Source of the DNA: Blastomussa wellsi
Lineage: Eukaryota > Cnidaria > Anthozoa > Scleractinia > Plerogyridae
Assembly: GCA_947652115.1 (NCBI GenBank)
Contig: OX393562.1
Span: 23,697,576-23,761,575, forward strand
DNA length: 64,000 nt
Reading direction: 5' to 3'
Position numbers and translations under genes: made by a program. Positions 31,837 to 42,704 of this stretch are shown in pieces; position 1 is the first letter of the stretch; each line of letters opens with the position of its first letter. The notes under the pieces are model-generated. The model was not told the origin of the DNA, made no database searches, and saw nothing but the letters and a program-made list of their open reading frames with translations.

Positions 31837-32562
31837 ATGGATTACAACCGTTTCTTCTCGCACCCACAATATTCTGCAGAAGACGACGACTCTGTGGACA
31901 TTGGTCTCATGTAAGTGCACTATGATCTATTTGCTAAACCAGTTTAATAGCAACTTTTTCGTTTTATTAGCACTAAAATCAGTAATAGGTCTTGTTCACA
32001 AGCGTGCTTTCTTTTCGATAGAAACAACTTAAACCAAAGATTTGCGGGAGCAGTACCGCTTAACCAGACCCAAACGCATTTTAGTGGACGGCCGCTCTTT
32101 CCTTTTCAAGCCCAAAGCCAGACCTTTTACCGTCCCAGTGCTGTATTTCAACCGCCGAGCGACAGTCCAGCGCCACACTGCAACTCCAGTCCGGCAATAT
32201 CGCGAACCCCATCGCCAGGTCCGGTGAATTCAACTAAAGGTAGAAAGAAATCAAAAGCTTCTGACTGGACAGAAGAAGAAACTCGTGATGCGCTTGCAGC
32301 ATGGGGGCCGAAGTACGAGACGCTCCGCGGTGCGTCCAATAAGGACAGGATTAGGATATGGAACCAAATTTTCGCTGCATACAAGGAAAGCTACCCTGAC
32401 AGCGAAAGAACATTACCGCAGGTAAAGAAGCGCATCCAGAATCTCGAATACGAGTTCAAGCAATTGAAGCAACGGTCTCAGGCCACCGGTGAAGCGGGAT
32501 ATAAGAAAATCAAAGAAGGGTTTCCTTACTTTGATTTTTTCGACGACGTCATGGGCAACTGA
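31837..32562 (+). CDS. Harbinger accessory protein with Myb/SANT-like domain, C-terminus frameshifted
   Basis: Exon 1 is 31837-31910 (MDYNRFFSHPQYSAEDDD), donor GTAAGT. Exon 2 starts at 32022 (acceptor GATAG) and restores the frame, giving 204 aa. A Pro/Ser/Gln-rich middle is followed by a trihelix/SANT-type region (ASDWTEEETRDALAAWG, then IRIWNQIF, then LPQVKKRIQNLEYEFKQLK). The frame ends at 32562. The natural continuation is in the next frame (DKSAKYARKAGKKRRDEQ), with a further stop TGA at 32633-32635, then a charged helix (MERSLDQEERSREMLRESH) to 32788. So the protein has lost its basic and coiled C-terminal part. The family role is nuclear import and recruitment of the transposase to the element ends. 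Confidence 0.75.
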
Positions 32563-33029
32563 CAAGTCAGCGAAATATGCCCGCAAAGCGGGAAAGAAGA
32601 GGCGTGACGAGCAAGCAGCTGCAACATCAGAGTGACAAACAAATTTTCTACAACTGATGGAACGAAGCTTGGATCAAGAAGAGCGTTCCAGAGAAATGCT
32701 CCGGGAATCACACAGGAATCAAATGGAGCAAACAAATGCGATTCTCGCAGGCTTTAAGGACATTTTTAAAGATTTGGTGTCAAAGTAGATTATTGAACTC
32801 ATGTATTTGAAATGTCAAAAAGAAGACATGCAGTTCCATATTCTTATTACATATATATAATTTTCTCGCAAACATATATCTACTATTGTTACTCAGTTGC
32901 CTTGTTGTTACATTGCCTTCATCGGTAAGGTTATAATTGCGAAACAGTTGAACTAGTATTTTTGTATCACATTTTAGTGCTACATATAGCGATCAATAAA
33001 AATAAAACATCAATTCGGAAAATGTTGTG

Positions 33030-34268
33030 TTACAAGTTATCCCACACAAAGTCTTTTAAAGCATCTCTTACATCGTTGCCGGTTTCAAATACAATTCTAT
33101 CGTCATCTCCATCGTCTGAGTCATCGTCAGAGTCGCAGTCATCATCGTATAGATCACCTCTTTCGATACAAATGTTATGCAAAACACATGATGCGACAAC
33201 AGTTTTCGTTAAGGTTGAAGTTTTCTGCTCAATTTTTTTCATAACAATTCGCCACCGTGATTTTAACATACCAGATGCACGCTCGACTACACATCGTAGG
33301 GCGCTGAATTTTTTGTTAAATTTTCTTTGCTCAGGAGTTAAGTGTCCTCTGTCTGAGTAAGGTTTCATAAGCCAACTGGTAAGAGGATATGCGCTGTCTC
33401 CGGCGAGAAGAGGGCCGATTTCTACTCCATTGATGTCCCTAGACGGACCATAAAGAATTTGTTCGCTTTGTGCCAAATCGTATAGTCCACTTAATCTAAG
33501 AACTCGAGCATCGTGTATGCTGCCTGGATATCCAACCGTGGCATGAATAAATTTTAGGTTAGAATCAACTATTCCTTGGAGGATTACACTATAGTGCTGC
33601 TTACGATTGTAATAATCCTCATGATTTCGTGGCGGAGCATTTATCTCTATGTGGCAACCATCGATGGCTCCAACGATTTGAGGTATGCCATACATCTCTT
33701 CAAACTCGTCAACCTTTTCTGTAATTTCCTGCCTTGTCAAGGGAAATTTTATGAATTGATCCTTCTTTCGAAGAAGAGCGCGCTCGAATTCACTACAGAT
33801 GCATTTCGCTGTCGACTTTCCATATCCAAATTGCAAACCACAGCTTCTATAACTGTTGCCGGTTGCAAGTCGCCACAATGCTAAACCGACCCTTTCTTCT
33901 ACGCTTATTGGCATTCGCATCCGCGTTTGTTGTTTTTGGAGATCTGCTCTTAGAAGGTCACATAGGTACTCAAATGTTGCGTGAGTGACACGAAAATTTT
34001 CCTTCCAAAGAAAATGCAGTGCTGGATTAGCTATTAGAAAGCGAAACCAGTTCTGTGGTCGAGGCCAAACCCAAGCTCTTCTTTTAAGTCGCGGTCTTTG
34101 TTGCTGTGAAAGTGCTGCAAAACACATAAGCAACATCCGACGATTTCGCCGGCTTATTCTTAAGGCTTCCTCCACCAACGTTTGTTGAAGCACGAAAGAT
34201 CGCTGTTGCAAGAGTAGGCAGGTAAACATTAAAATAAAGCATGCCTTTCGAACGTTTTGAGGTCGCAT
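33030..34268 (-). CDS. Harbinger (PIF) DDE transposase, HARBI1-like
   Basis: 412 aa, uninterrupted, from ATG 34268. The N-terminal part has a helix-turn-helix-like segment (SVEERVGLALWRLATGNSYR, then FGYGKSTA). The DDE catalytic domain has D in VGAIDGCHIEI, D in LLAGDSAYPL and E in CVVERASGMLKSRW. The C-terminus is very acidic (DDDCDSDDDSDDGDDD). The length is within the usual range and all catalytic acids are present, so it may still be active, although its partner gene is broken. It converges with the accessory gene, leaving about 240-470 bp between them. Confidence 0.93.
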   Translation of the reverse strand: MRPQNVRKACFILMFTCLLLQQRSFVLQQTLVEEALRISRRNRRMLLMCFAALSQQQRPRLKRRAWVWPRPQNWFRFLIANPALHFLWKENFRVTHATFEYLCDLLRADLQKQQTRMRMPISVEERVGLALWRLATGNSYRSCGLQFGYGKSTAKCICSEFERALLRKKDQFIKFPLTRQEITEKVDEFEEMYGIPQIVGAIDGCHIEINAPPRNHEDYYNRKQHYSVILQGIVDSNLKFIHATVGYPGSIHDARVLRLSGLYDLAQSEQILYGPSRDINGVEIGPLLAGDSAYPLTSWLMKPYSDRGHLTPEQRKFNKKFSALRCVVERASGMLKSRWRIVMKKIEQKTSTLTKTVVASCVLHNICIERGDLYDDDCDSDDDSDDGDDDRIVFETGNDVRDALKDFVWDNL

Positions 34269-34479
34269 GGTCGAGGCTTTACTCGTGTCTTGTTGTTTAC
34301 ATTTGCTTTGGCGGGTTTACATATATTGCCGCGCAGTTTGATTGACAAGCGATGCCACAAGTAGCATACTTGACAATTTAGTATGAACGCTTATCTTTGA
34401 AAGTGAGCGCCGACCGTCTCAAGTTCACTTGAGTTTTTATCGCACTTAAGGCCTACTTGGGCCCTAGTATGAACCCGCC

Positions 34480-36468
34480 TAATAAGGCTCAGACTGGACT
34501 ATAGCAACCGGCACTAAGCTCTCCGTCTAAGAGAGATGTACGGCTGTTAGAAAGGATAAATAAATATATAACGGCACTGAATGACCAGTGCCCGTTGACC
34601 GACTTATAGAAGTGGCCATTTTAAAAACGTTTTCGTTAAAATCTCTCGCACTGAAGTCGACACTCCCAGAAACGACCACGATCACAGGCCATGTCCTTTG
34701 TTTTTAACCTTGTAGACGAGCAACGAAAGATTCTAATTCGAATTACTCCTTTAATATAACATCTCTTCAATGTCCGTTTGTAAAGACCTCGAATGAAAAT
34801 TTCAAGATGATTTATGGCTAGGGAAAGATTGCTACCCTGAGCCTGTAGAAATCTAGAGAGCCCATGATTGCTTCAGCGTGTGTTCGTTAACGAGTGCTTA
34901 TTCTTGTAAACGACCTTGCTCTAGTTACGGCCCTTTTTCGAACTTCCAGAGGATTTGACCGCAGTGTTTGCTAACGGGAGCTTCGACTTTAAACTGTAAA
35001 GCAAATATATGTGTAAATATGCTTAATCAACTACGTCCTGAGCAAATTAAAATACTGTTTGTATGTCCTTCGAATTTCATAACAGGACCTGACGTACTCG
35101 TGTAGTGAGATATTTGTGGCTGTTTCCCTGAAGAAGCCATTTGGAGCGTATTTAATTGTGAATGCTTGATTGGAATACGCTTGCATGTGTTTAATTGTTC
35201 ATCCCCCTCGCGGTGAAGTAAAAATTAATGAAGGAATTTAAAGTGTAGAGCTCAAGTCAAGTAAAGTCAAGTCAAGTAACTTGGTGCAACGGAAATGGTT
35301 TGTTTGTTTTCATTTATTGATGTTTTGTCATCTCGGCCCATAGACACTCAAAAGACGTGCTTTTCGTAGAATCTAGAGACAATTTGGTTGTTCTATTTTA
35401 GTTGTTTGTTAATTCCGCCACCAATACACAAGAATAAACCTATTTATCATTCCTTTGAATCGTAAAGGAGCGACGTCACGGTATTTTGAGCCATTTTTGT
35501 GACTGACCAAACCTAAGAAACGTTTACAAAGGAAGGAAAACATCAAAGAAGTGATCAGTACTTGACAGGTTGTTATTAGATTTCAACTTTATTCCACTGA
35601 GTTTATTTCGGTTGAGGCAAGTTGTCATGACTACTTCTGAGAGAATATAACGTCTCCGATTCATTGTATGCAGAGCCTAAGATATTCGGGTGAAAATTTT
35701 GTACGTTGACAGAAGAATATTTTCCATGCAAGGATTCTGATTTCCCTATAGCATTTGATGTGAATATATGAAACGGTCACCGTCATTTAGGGGTTTGTGT
35801 ATTTTGGATCTGTGTTTTAAGTAGTTTTGCGAATTTTACACAGCAAAGGTAATTTATTCAAACCGGTGTAAGAAATGATGTTCAAACAGGGGCGGATCCA
35901 GGGCAGGGGGTCCAAAGTTGAGTACTAATAGGAGATTCTCTCAAAAGATGCTAATTCATGCAAGGGAATATTTATTCAATAATATGACTTGGCTAAACTT
36001 CTCCTATAATCAGATAATACCTTTACTTAGTTACAAAACTACCAGAACATCAAGTGAAAAGGGAACAAATTACTAAATCCCTGAAAGAGGTCGAATGGAT
36101 GATCTGCACGTTCTTAACATTTTGGAAACAAACCTGCTAGAACTTGAGAAACATTAGACCAAGACTTCATGTTGCTTTTCATTCCGAATAAAAATGTTTT
36201 TTTTTTTATCACTCCAAGTGATAAATTATTTGACCCTCGTTTTCTAACCCTGAACAGTTACGTTGTAGTAAAACAATGGACTAAGTCCAAAAGACCTTTC
36301 AGAAAGGGGAAAAATGACTCTGTCCTTTCTTACAACTTTACCATTTTTGAAACACTGATAGAATCTATCATGAACCCGTAAAATAAAATATTTTAGCTCC
36401 AGAATTCCCTCCACAGCGAAATTTTGAAAAAGACATTGCAGACCCCTTCATAATAAAAGTTCTGCTCA
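34480..36468. other. intergenic, no gene recognised
   Basis: No exons or RNA genes are seen. A short run of GTCAA/AGTAA units occurs at about 35254-35281. The text GGGGCGGATCCAGGGCAGGG near 35888 looks like a dispersed repeat but its limits are not clear. Confidence 0.4.
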
Positions 36469-36550
36469 CGCTGCGAGCAGGATTCGAACCTGCGCGGGGA
36501 AACCCCATTGGATTTCGAGTCCAACGCCTTAACCACTCGGCCATCGCAGC
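36469..36550 (-). tRNA. tRNA-Ser(CGA)
   Basis: 82 nt, class II. Acceptor GCTGCGA/TCGCAGC pairs fully. The A-box is TGGCCGAGTGG and the B-box GGTTCGAATCC. The anticodon loop CTCGAAA gives CGA. The long variable arm GGGG-TTT-CCCC is as expected for serine. No intron. It is the first of a dispersed tRNA-Ser group reaching to 52260. Confidence 0.9.
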
Positions 36551-37737
36551 CACACTTGAGAAATTCCTTGCACCAACCTTTAAAAACTAAGGAACGTTTC
36601 TGCGTTTGATATTTAGCATCCGGCAAAAAAAATAATAAGGTAGACAAGACGTACATAAAACTCATCGTCCCAATTAATAACTTAGCTTCACGGGGACTAC
36701 TCGAAGGGTGCAGGGAACTAAATTGCTAGCAAGCACGTTTTCCACTTATCAGGATTATTAAGACGTTTTCGAAATTATTAGAAAGTGCTCTTATGTTTTC
36801 CAAAAACAGGAGAAGGAAAGAATTAACATTTGTTTTCAACTCAATCAAATACCAAGATACGTAGTTACGGTTGTGAGGTAAACTCCTGTGGAACCAGTTC
36901 AAATCAAAAGTGTTTCAGAAGTGGGGAGTTCCGACTCCGACGATATCCGGTCAGATATTTTTCGCCAAGGACGTTTTGGTGAAAATTGAGTACGGTGATA
37001 TGCAATAAAAATAAATATGTGAAATCGCATAGACCGTTTTCACTGTGTCACGGAACAAAAAAATGAACCAAAGACCATTCAGTCAATGGAGTCAAGAAGT
37101 TTTATTACTGTGCGTAACCCCAAACCGCAGATATTCGTCAAAAAGTTTTGCCCAAATTTACAGAGCCCAGTACGGAGCCGCCATGTTGGTGCACCTCAGA
37201 AGTGCAGCAATATGGCGCCCGAAAAATAGTGTAAACACCTGGAACTTACTTTAGTTATCTAGTACAGTGATAATCTGTTATGGAGAAACAATGTTATGGA
37301 GAAACAATGTTATGTAAGCCCACAGAGCGATAAGTTTGCGAATAATTTAACGGTTCAAAAACTTAACCATCAGCGGAGGTCTGTGGACTATTTATCGACG
37401 CTGCTGATATCTTACCTTCCGAATCGATGGCTGGTTCCAAACCTATCCTGTCTTGCGTCTGTGTCAAACTGATTCAGCTAGATCCGACTAACATAAAAAC
37501 TTGAAAAGTTTAGATATCCCGGGAACTCAGTGAGCTTTAAGCGGCCCCGTTTGAAGGAAGCTTGCAATTAGCACTTTTAGTCCTAGCAGCTGACACCTTT
37601 AAGGTGTTTATAGATGGAGCTGCTTTAAATGAGTCTTACAATTGACCCTTTTACATAATGCAACACTTAAACGGAGTCTTAAAAGTGGCATTTTCAAGGA
37701 GTCTTACAGGTAGTGTACTTTTTGACACTTGAATGTG
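36551..37737. other. intergenic, no gene recognised
   Basis: No exons or RNA genes. The stretch near 37020-37260 (GACCGTTTTCAC..., GCCGCCATGTTGGTG...) resembles a dispersed repeat, since GGCGGCCATATTGGTGTCCC also occurs near 44755. Its limits were not found. Confidence 0.35.
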
Positions 37738-37751
37738 ACACTTTTGAAGGG

Positions 37752-37796
<45 letters not shown>

Positions 37797-37858
37797 GTAC
37801 AACAATATAATTTGGTTTTATCAACTGGGTTGATAATGTCAATTGGCCACCGTAAAGA

Positions 37859-37906
37859 GATTCAAGTGCTGACGTTTCGAGCGTTAGCCCTTCGTCGGAG
37901 CGAATC
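37859..37906 (-). ncRNA. hammerhead-like ribozyme in PLE left arm
   Basis: Exact inverted copy of the fold at 40389-40436, in the 3' UTR of the minus-strand PLE frame. Described in full there. Confidence 0.5.
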
Positions 37907-37995
37907 AAGGAATTGTGCGTCGTGTGTCTTTATATACAGAAAGATGGAGCTTCGCTATTGGCTGGTGCCTGGTAACGTGAAAACTTCGGAATAAA

Positions 37996-39106
37996 TTAGT
38001 TGAATGAAAAGCGTTCGTTGATACCGTGAGGATTAAGAGTGCCGATTTGAAAAATAAATTTTTGTTCTAGAGTTTTACGGCTTTCCGTGTTTCCTTGGTG
38101 AAGGGAAAGGCCGCAGACTGCCATATGTTGCTTAGAATGATTTGGGAGATTGAAGTGTCTAGCGACCGGTTTCGATGCATTTTTGTCATCTTTCTCTACG
38201 TCACGAAGGTGTTCTCGGAATCGGTCGCCAAGTCGTCTCCCTGTTTCGCCGATGTATAACTTTTTGCAAAGAGTGCAAGTTATACAGTAGATGGCATTGG
38301 CTGAGGTACAGGTGAAATGATCAGTGATTTTGATAGATCGCTTGGGTCCCGATATTTTGTCAACGTTGTGAATGAAAGGGCATGTTTTGCATCGTGCGCG
38401 AGCGCATTTAAAAGTTCCGGGTTGATCACTAGTTTGGAATGCACTTCTGACTAAAAAGTTACCTATGTTTTTGTCGCGTTTAAATGAAATTAATGGAGGT
38501 TGCGAAAAGATTCTACCAGTGTCGGGATCATTTTGAAGTAATTTAAAGTTTTTGAGAATGATGGATTTAACTGCGTGGTTGTGAGGGTGAAATGTGAGGG
38601 TGAATGGAATTCTATCGTTGTTTTCTCTCTGTGACGTTTGCAGTGCTGACTGTCGATCAATTTGCTGGGCGCGATGATGGCCCGCTTGAACAACAGAAGC
38701 AGGATAGCCGCGTTTGTCGAAGAAATTGCACATTTCCTCTAATTTTAAGGAAAAATCAGAGTCGTCACTACAAAGACGGCGAAGTCTAAGAAACTGAGAA
38801 TAAGGAATGGAATTCTTGACATGTGATGGATGTGAAGATGAATACAACAAATAGCTATGAGAATCTGTGGGTTTGTAGTGCACACTGGTGCATAAACTGT
38901 TGCCTTCGATAGAAACTTTGATATCCAGGAATGCTAAGGAAGTATCGGAAATTTCCCAGGTATATTTAAGGGCAGGATGAAACGAATTAACAGCGGTTAT
39001 AAATTGATTAAGATCTTCTCTGGTAGAAGAGGTAGCGCCGATACAGTCGTCAATGTAGCGACGATAGAGTTCAGGTTTTGGGCCGTTGTATTGATTGAAA
39101 AATTGG
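37996..39106 (-). CDS. PLE reverse transcriptase (3' part) with GIY-YIG endonuclease, 5' end in N gap
   Basis: The frame is open from the gap edge to the stop at 37996. At the N-terminal side the RT catalytic box is seen as ELYRRYIDDCIGATSS, then the thumb region (WEISDTSLAFLDIKVSIEG). After a linker comes a Cys cluster CARARCKTCPF, known from PLE endonucleases, then GIY-YIG (NAIYCITC, KKLYIGETGRRLGDRFREH) and the downstream acidic residue in KTLEQKFIFQ. The upstream RT palm and fingers are not in the sequence. It differs from the right copy by a few residues (for example LEEMC versus SEEMC). Confidence 0.88.
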
Positions 39107-39306
39107 NNNNNNNNNNNNNNNNNNNNNNNNNNNNNNNNNNNNNNNNNNNNNNNNNNNNNNNNNNNNNNNNNNNNNNNNNNNNNNNNNNNNNNNNNNNNNN
39201 NNNNNNNNNNNNNNNNNNNNNNNNNNNNNNNNNNNNNNNNNNNNNNNNNNNNNNNNNNNNNNNNNNNNNNNNNNNNNNNNNNNNNNNNNNNNNNNNNNNN
39301 NNNNNN
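39107..39306. other. assembly gap, 200 N
   Basis: A run of exactly 200 N, probably a conventional gap size rather than a measured length. It lies at the centre of the PLE palindrome. Sequence on the right edge (39307-39326) does not match the mirror position on the left, so the arms are not perfect up to the gap. Confidence 0.95.
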
Positions 39307-40299
39307 CTGGGTCCCATTTTTCCCCTTAAATATACCTGGGAAATTTCCGATACTTCCTTAGCATTCCTGGATATCAAAGTTTCTATCGAAGGCAACAGTT
39401 TATGCACCAGTGTGCACTACAAACCCACAGATTCTCATAGCTATTTGTTGTATTCATCTTCACATCCATCACATGTCAAGAATTCCATTCCTTATTCTCA
39501 GTTTCTTAGACTTCGCCGTCTTTGTAGTGACGACTCTGATTTTTCCTTAAAATCAGAGGAAATGTGCAATTTCTTCGACAAACGCGGCTATCCTGCTTCT
39601 GTTGTTCAAGCGGGCCATCATCGCGCCCAGCAAATTGATCGACAGTCAGCACTACAAACGTCACAGAGAGAAAACAACGATAGAATTCCATTCACCCTCA
39701 CATTTCACCCTCACAACCACGCAGTTAAATCCATCATTCTCAAAAACTTTAAATTACTTCAAAATGATCCCGACACTGGTAGAATCTTTTCGCAACCTCC
39801 ATTAATTTCATTTAAACGCGACAAAAACATAGGTAACTTTTTAGTCAGAAGTGCATTCCAAACTAGTGATCAACCCGGAACTTTTAAATGCGCTCGCGCA
39901 CGATGCAAAACATGCCCTTTCATTCACAACATTGACAAAATATCGGGACCCAAGCGATCTATCAAAATCACTGATCATTTCACCTGTACCTCAGCCAATG
40001 CCATCTACTGTATAACTTGCACTCTTTGCAAAAAGTTATACATCGGCGAAACAGGGAGACGACTTGGCGACCGATTCCGAGAACACCTTCGTGACGTAGA
40101 GAAAGATGACAAAAATGTATCGAAACCGGTCGCTAGACACTTCAATCTCCCAAATCATTCTAAGCAACATATGGCAGTCTGCGGCCTTTCCCTTCACCAA
40201 GGAAACACGGAAAGCCGTAAAACTCTAGAACAAAAATTTATTTTTCAAATCGGCACTCTTAATCCTCACGGTATCAACGAACGCTTTTCATTCAACTAA
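39307..40299 (+). CDS. PLE reverse transcriptase C-terminus with GIY-YIG endonuclease, 5' end in N gap
   Basis: 331 codons in frame to TAA 40297-40299. It has the thumb region (WEISDTSLAFLDIKVSIEG), Cys cluster CARARCKTCPF, GIY-YIG module (NAIYCITC, LYIGETGRRLGDRF) and C-terminal NPHGINERFSFN. It has less of the RT than the minus copy and lacks the YIDD box. The first residues after the gap (LGPIFP) do not match the other copy (FHPA), so the true junction or an assembly error lies there. PLEs use the RT for target-primed copying and the GIY-YIG enzyme for nicking. Confidence 0.88.
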   Translation: MGPIFPLKYTWEISDTSLAFLDIKVSIEGNSLCTSVHYKPTDSHSYLLYSSSHPSHVKNSIPYSQFLRLRRLCSDDSDFSLKSEEMCNFFDKRGYPASVVQAGHHRAQQIDRQSALQTSQRENNDRIPFTLTFHPHNHAVKSIILKNFKLLQNDPDTGRIFSQPPLISFKRDKNIGNFLVRSAFQTSDQPGTFKCARARCKTCPFIHNIDKISGPKRSIKITDHFTCTSANAIYCITCTLCKKLYIGETGRRLGDRFREHLRDVEKDDKNVSKPVARHFNLPNHSKQHMAVCGLSLHQGNTESRKTLEQKFIFQIGTLNPHGINERFSFN

Positions 40300-40388
40300 T
40301 TTATTCCGAAGTTTTCACGTTACCAGGCACCAGCCAATAGCGAAGCTCCATCTTTCTGTATATAAAGACACACGACGCACAATTCCTT

Positions 40389-40436
40389 GATTCGCTCCGA
40401 CGAAGGGCTAACGCTCGAAACGTCAGCACTTGAATC
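40389..40436 (+). ncRNA. hammerhead-like ribozyme in PLE right arm
   Basis: Fold read from the sequence: helix I pairs GAUUC (40389-40393) with GAAUC (40432-40436) and GCU (40394-40396) with AGC (40425-40427). Core CCGACGA is 40397-40403. Helix II pairs GGGC (40405-40408) with GCUC (40413-40416) around UAAC. GAAA is 40417-40420, then a minimal helix III and GUC ending at 40424, the expected cleavage point. Deviations from the consensus: U4 of CUGANGA is C, and there is an unpaired A at 40404. PLE terminal repeats are known to carry type I hammerheads with very short helix III. Confidence 0.55.
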
Positions 40437-42154
40437 TCTTTACGGTGGCCAATTGACATTATCAACCCAGTTGATAAAACCAAATTATATTGTTACACTT
40501 TTGAAGGGCCTAGTTAAACATGAAGTCATCTTTACTAATGTATGAAATTGTCTTCAAATGAAAGGAACGGGCTTGAAATAATATTTAATCAATAAACTCA
40601 GAAGAAACAATGATGGTTTCGATTTGAGAAAAATTGAGAAAACTTGTTATTGACAAACTTAAAAAGATTAAACATCTTAAATTTTTTTCTGTTACCTAGG
40701 TACATGAGCATATACTTACTAGGGACCTAGACAGCTATATCTACCCGAGGATTAAATTAAGATTAAAATAAAATTCAAGTTGTCTTGCGAGTGGAAGTTT
40801 TAAGGAGACCTACAAGTTGTACTTTCCATGAACCTTACAAGTGGCAATTATATCGAGTCTTACAAATGTAACTTTTAACAAGCCTTACAAGTAGTCTTCC
40901 AGCGGGATCACTAAAACGCTAGCGGCCTAATCGCGGTCTTGTGCTTGCGAAGGCGGACTTGCTTTCGAGCTTTCGTTTACAAGGGTAATCGCGATAAATT
41001 ATCTAGCCCAATGCGCTTTTTGAACCTAATCCAATTTTGGAGATTTCATAGAAGAGAGTTTTTGAAACGTACAATTTAATGTATCGTATTTCGAATGTTT
41101 GAATGAAAAATCAGTCTTGCATCAGGCACTGAAGGACAGCATTTTCGGCATTTTTTTAGCGCAAGTTGCTGTTTTGTTTTGCGTTCGTTTTCCGTAATAC
41201 ATTTCTCCTTCGATTTTTCAAATGATTTTTCCTCATTATCGTCGTTTATTTTATTCACCGGGTTCTCTTATGAATGTCTATGTCTGTTTGTGCCCAAGTT
41301 TCCGATTTCCATTTTGAACATTTGTGTACTTTTATCCCCAAAAGCCTGTATTCGATCAACCTGACGTACTTTTACTTCTGCCAACAGATCGGTTTCTGCG
41401 GATTAAATTGATTCTTTAACACATGACACACGAAGAGGCGTCAAGGAATTAATTATTCCCACCCAAAAATTAAGTCTACGCCCACTGCAAATGATCTACT
41501 GTTCAACCGTAGAACATCGCAGGGAATCCACGATTTCCGCAGAGTCGCAAGAATCTCGTCATGTCGAGAAATGCAAAATTGGACCTGACATAACGACTCG
41601 AGGAATGGTTTGAAATAGGCCAACAGAAGCCAATTTAAGCAAGGTGAGTACATTCTCCTTTTTTATTGCAAAGAAGGTAAAATATTATTTTGCTGAGCAT
41701 TTTACTCCACGTTATTTAAAACTTCATAAAAAAAATTTTAATGCCTTTTGTTTGTTATACAGCGCTTAGATTTTCAGCGGCCCAAATTGTCACATAACGG
41801 ACATAACACCACTCACTTCAGGTAATCGCTCGTCAAATTTTTTAGTTATTGTTATTCCTTTTTACATTTTTTTATCAGGCTTTTATTAATAATTTTATTG
41901 TGGAATTGGCGCTATGCAAAACATTTATTATTATTTTATATTACATAACTCATTAACAATTCACTGATGACAAACTGAATTCTTCGACATCACTTTTGTG
42001 CACGCATTTAGCCATAACTGTTTTCCTGTCTTCCTTGTATTATTTTTTTTAATTTAAAGAGGATAATTTGTACACTAAATATAGGTCACCATGTTCGTTA
42101 AAGAAACAACGACGATTTATCTCCATCACAAACCAAACCGTATAGAAAAATCCT

Positions 42155-42275
42155 CCATGTTGACCCGTTTACACTTTTCTTAGCTTTTGTTTTTTTTTTC
42201 TTGAAAAGGGTCACATTTTTCGGGTTTCGTTCGCGGCACACACCTATCCAAAATTTAAGGAAGTACTCCCCCGTG
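42155..42275. repeat. dispersed repeat, copy 1
   Basis: GTTGACCCGTT, GTCACATTTTTCGGGTTT and GCGGCACACACCTAT with CCAAAATTTAAGGAAGT recur in the same order at 46935-47125, where extra sequence is inserted. No ORF. Confidence 0.6.
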
Positions 42276-42704
42276 GACAGATTGTAGGATAAAAGTAAAA
42301 CGAGAAGGAGGAATTTCAGACCGCAATTGCTGGCGAACTGTCTGCGGAGGACACGGCAAAGTAACAAATGTTAACAAAATGTTGCCGGTGGCGGCAAAAC
42401 CGGGAAACATGTTTCCATGTCGCTTAGCAGAAGCATAATTTGTTTGTTGGAAATAAAAATTGACCCTGGAAACAATTTCCATATGGCATAACTGGGAAAC
42501 ATCGAGCAAGCATGTGCGCGCTCGAATGTTTCTCGAAACAAGTTGCCTCGTTTTGGCTGACCTTAAAGATGCGAAATGGAATTGTTTACTAAGGCATAAA
42601 CTTAAATCGATCATAATGTCGCATGACTACGTTGGAAGAACGCCGTCCATACAGTCCATGTTTATCACAGACAAATAGATCGTTTATTGTGTGTGTTTCT
42701 CAAA

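Larger units (their letters stand above)
31565..34479. mobile_element. PIF/Harbinger DNA transposon, 2.9 kb
   Basis: Terminal inverted repeats of about 37 bp lie at 31565-31601 and 34443-34479, beginning GGCGAGTTCATACTAGG and GGCGGGTTCATACTAGG (inverted). The left flank is TTA and the right flank TAA, compatible with the 3-bp TWA target of this superfamily with one change. Two convergent genes lie inside: a Myb/SANT-like DNA-binding partner (plus) and a DDE transposase (minus). Both are required in known Harbinger systems. Confidence 0.9.
37738..40508. mobile_element. Penelope-like element, head-to-head inverted composite with a single 14-bp target-site duplication
   Basis: Left arm (minus, 37752-39106) and right arm (plus, 39307-40494) are near-identical copies of a PLE 3' part meeting at an N gap. 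The outer flanks are ACACTTTTGAAGGG at 37738-37751 and 40495-40508. The left arm ends with a one-sided tail (37752-37798, inverse of AAACTTACCCCCT...), absent from the right arm. Each arm contains RT thumb/EN coding sequence, a 3' UTR with a hammerhead-like fold, and a terminal repeat. The shared target-site duplication argues that the composite inserted as one unit. The gap prevents seeing the 5' parts. Confidence 0.82.

Noticed and set aside
33576..33884. Plus-strand frames opposite the Harbinger transposase
   Set aside because: Shadows of the transposase.
38977..40299. Continuous reading frame across the N gap joining both PLE arms
   Set aside because: It only exists because N codons are not stops. 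The left half is the antisense strand of the minus-strand PLE.
37738..40508. Palindrome as a pure assembly artefact
   Set aside because: The outer target-site duplication, the one-sided tail and sequence differences between arms argue for a real inverted insertion, although the gap leaves some doubt.
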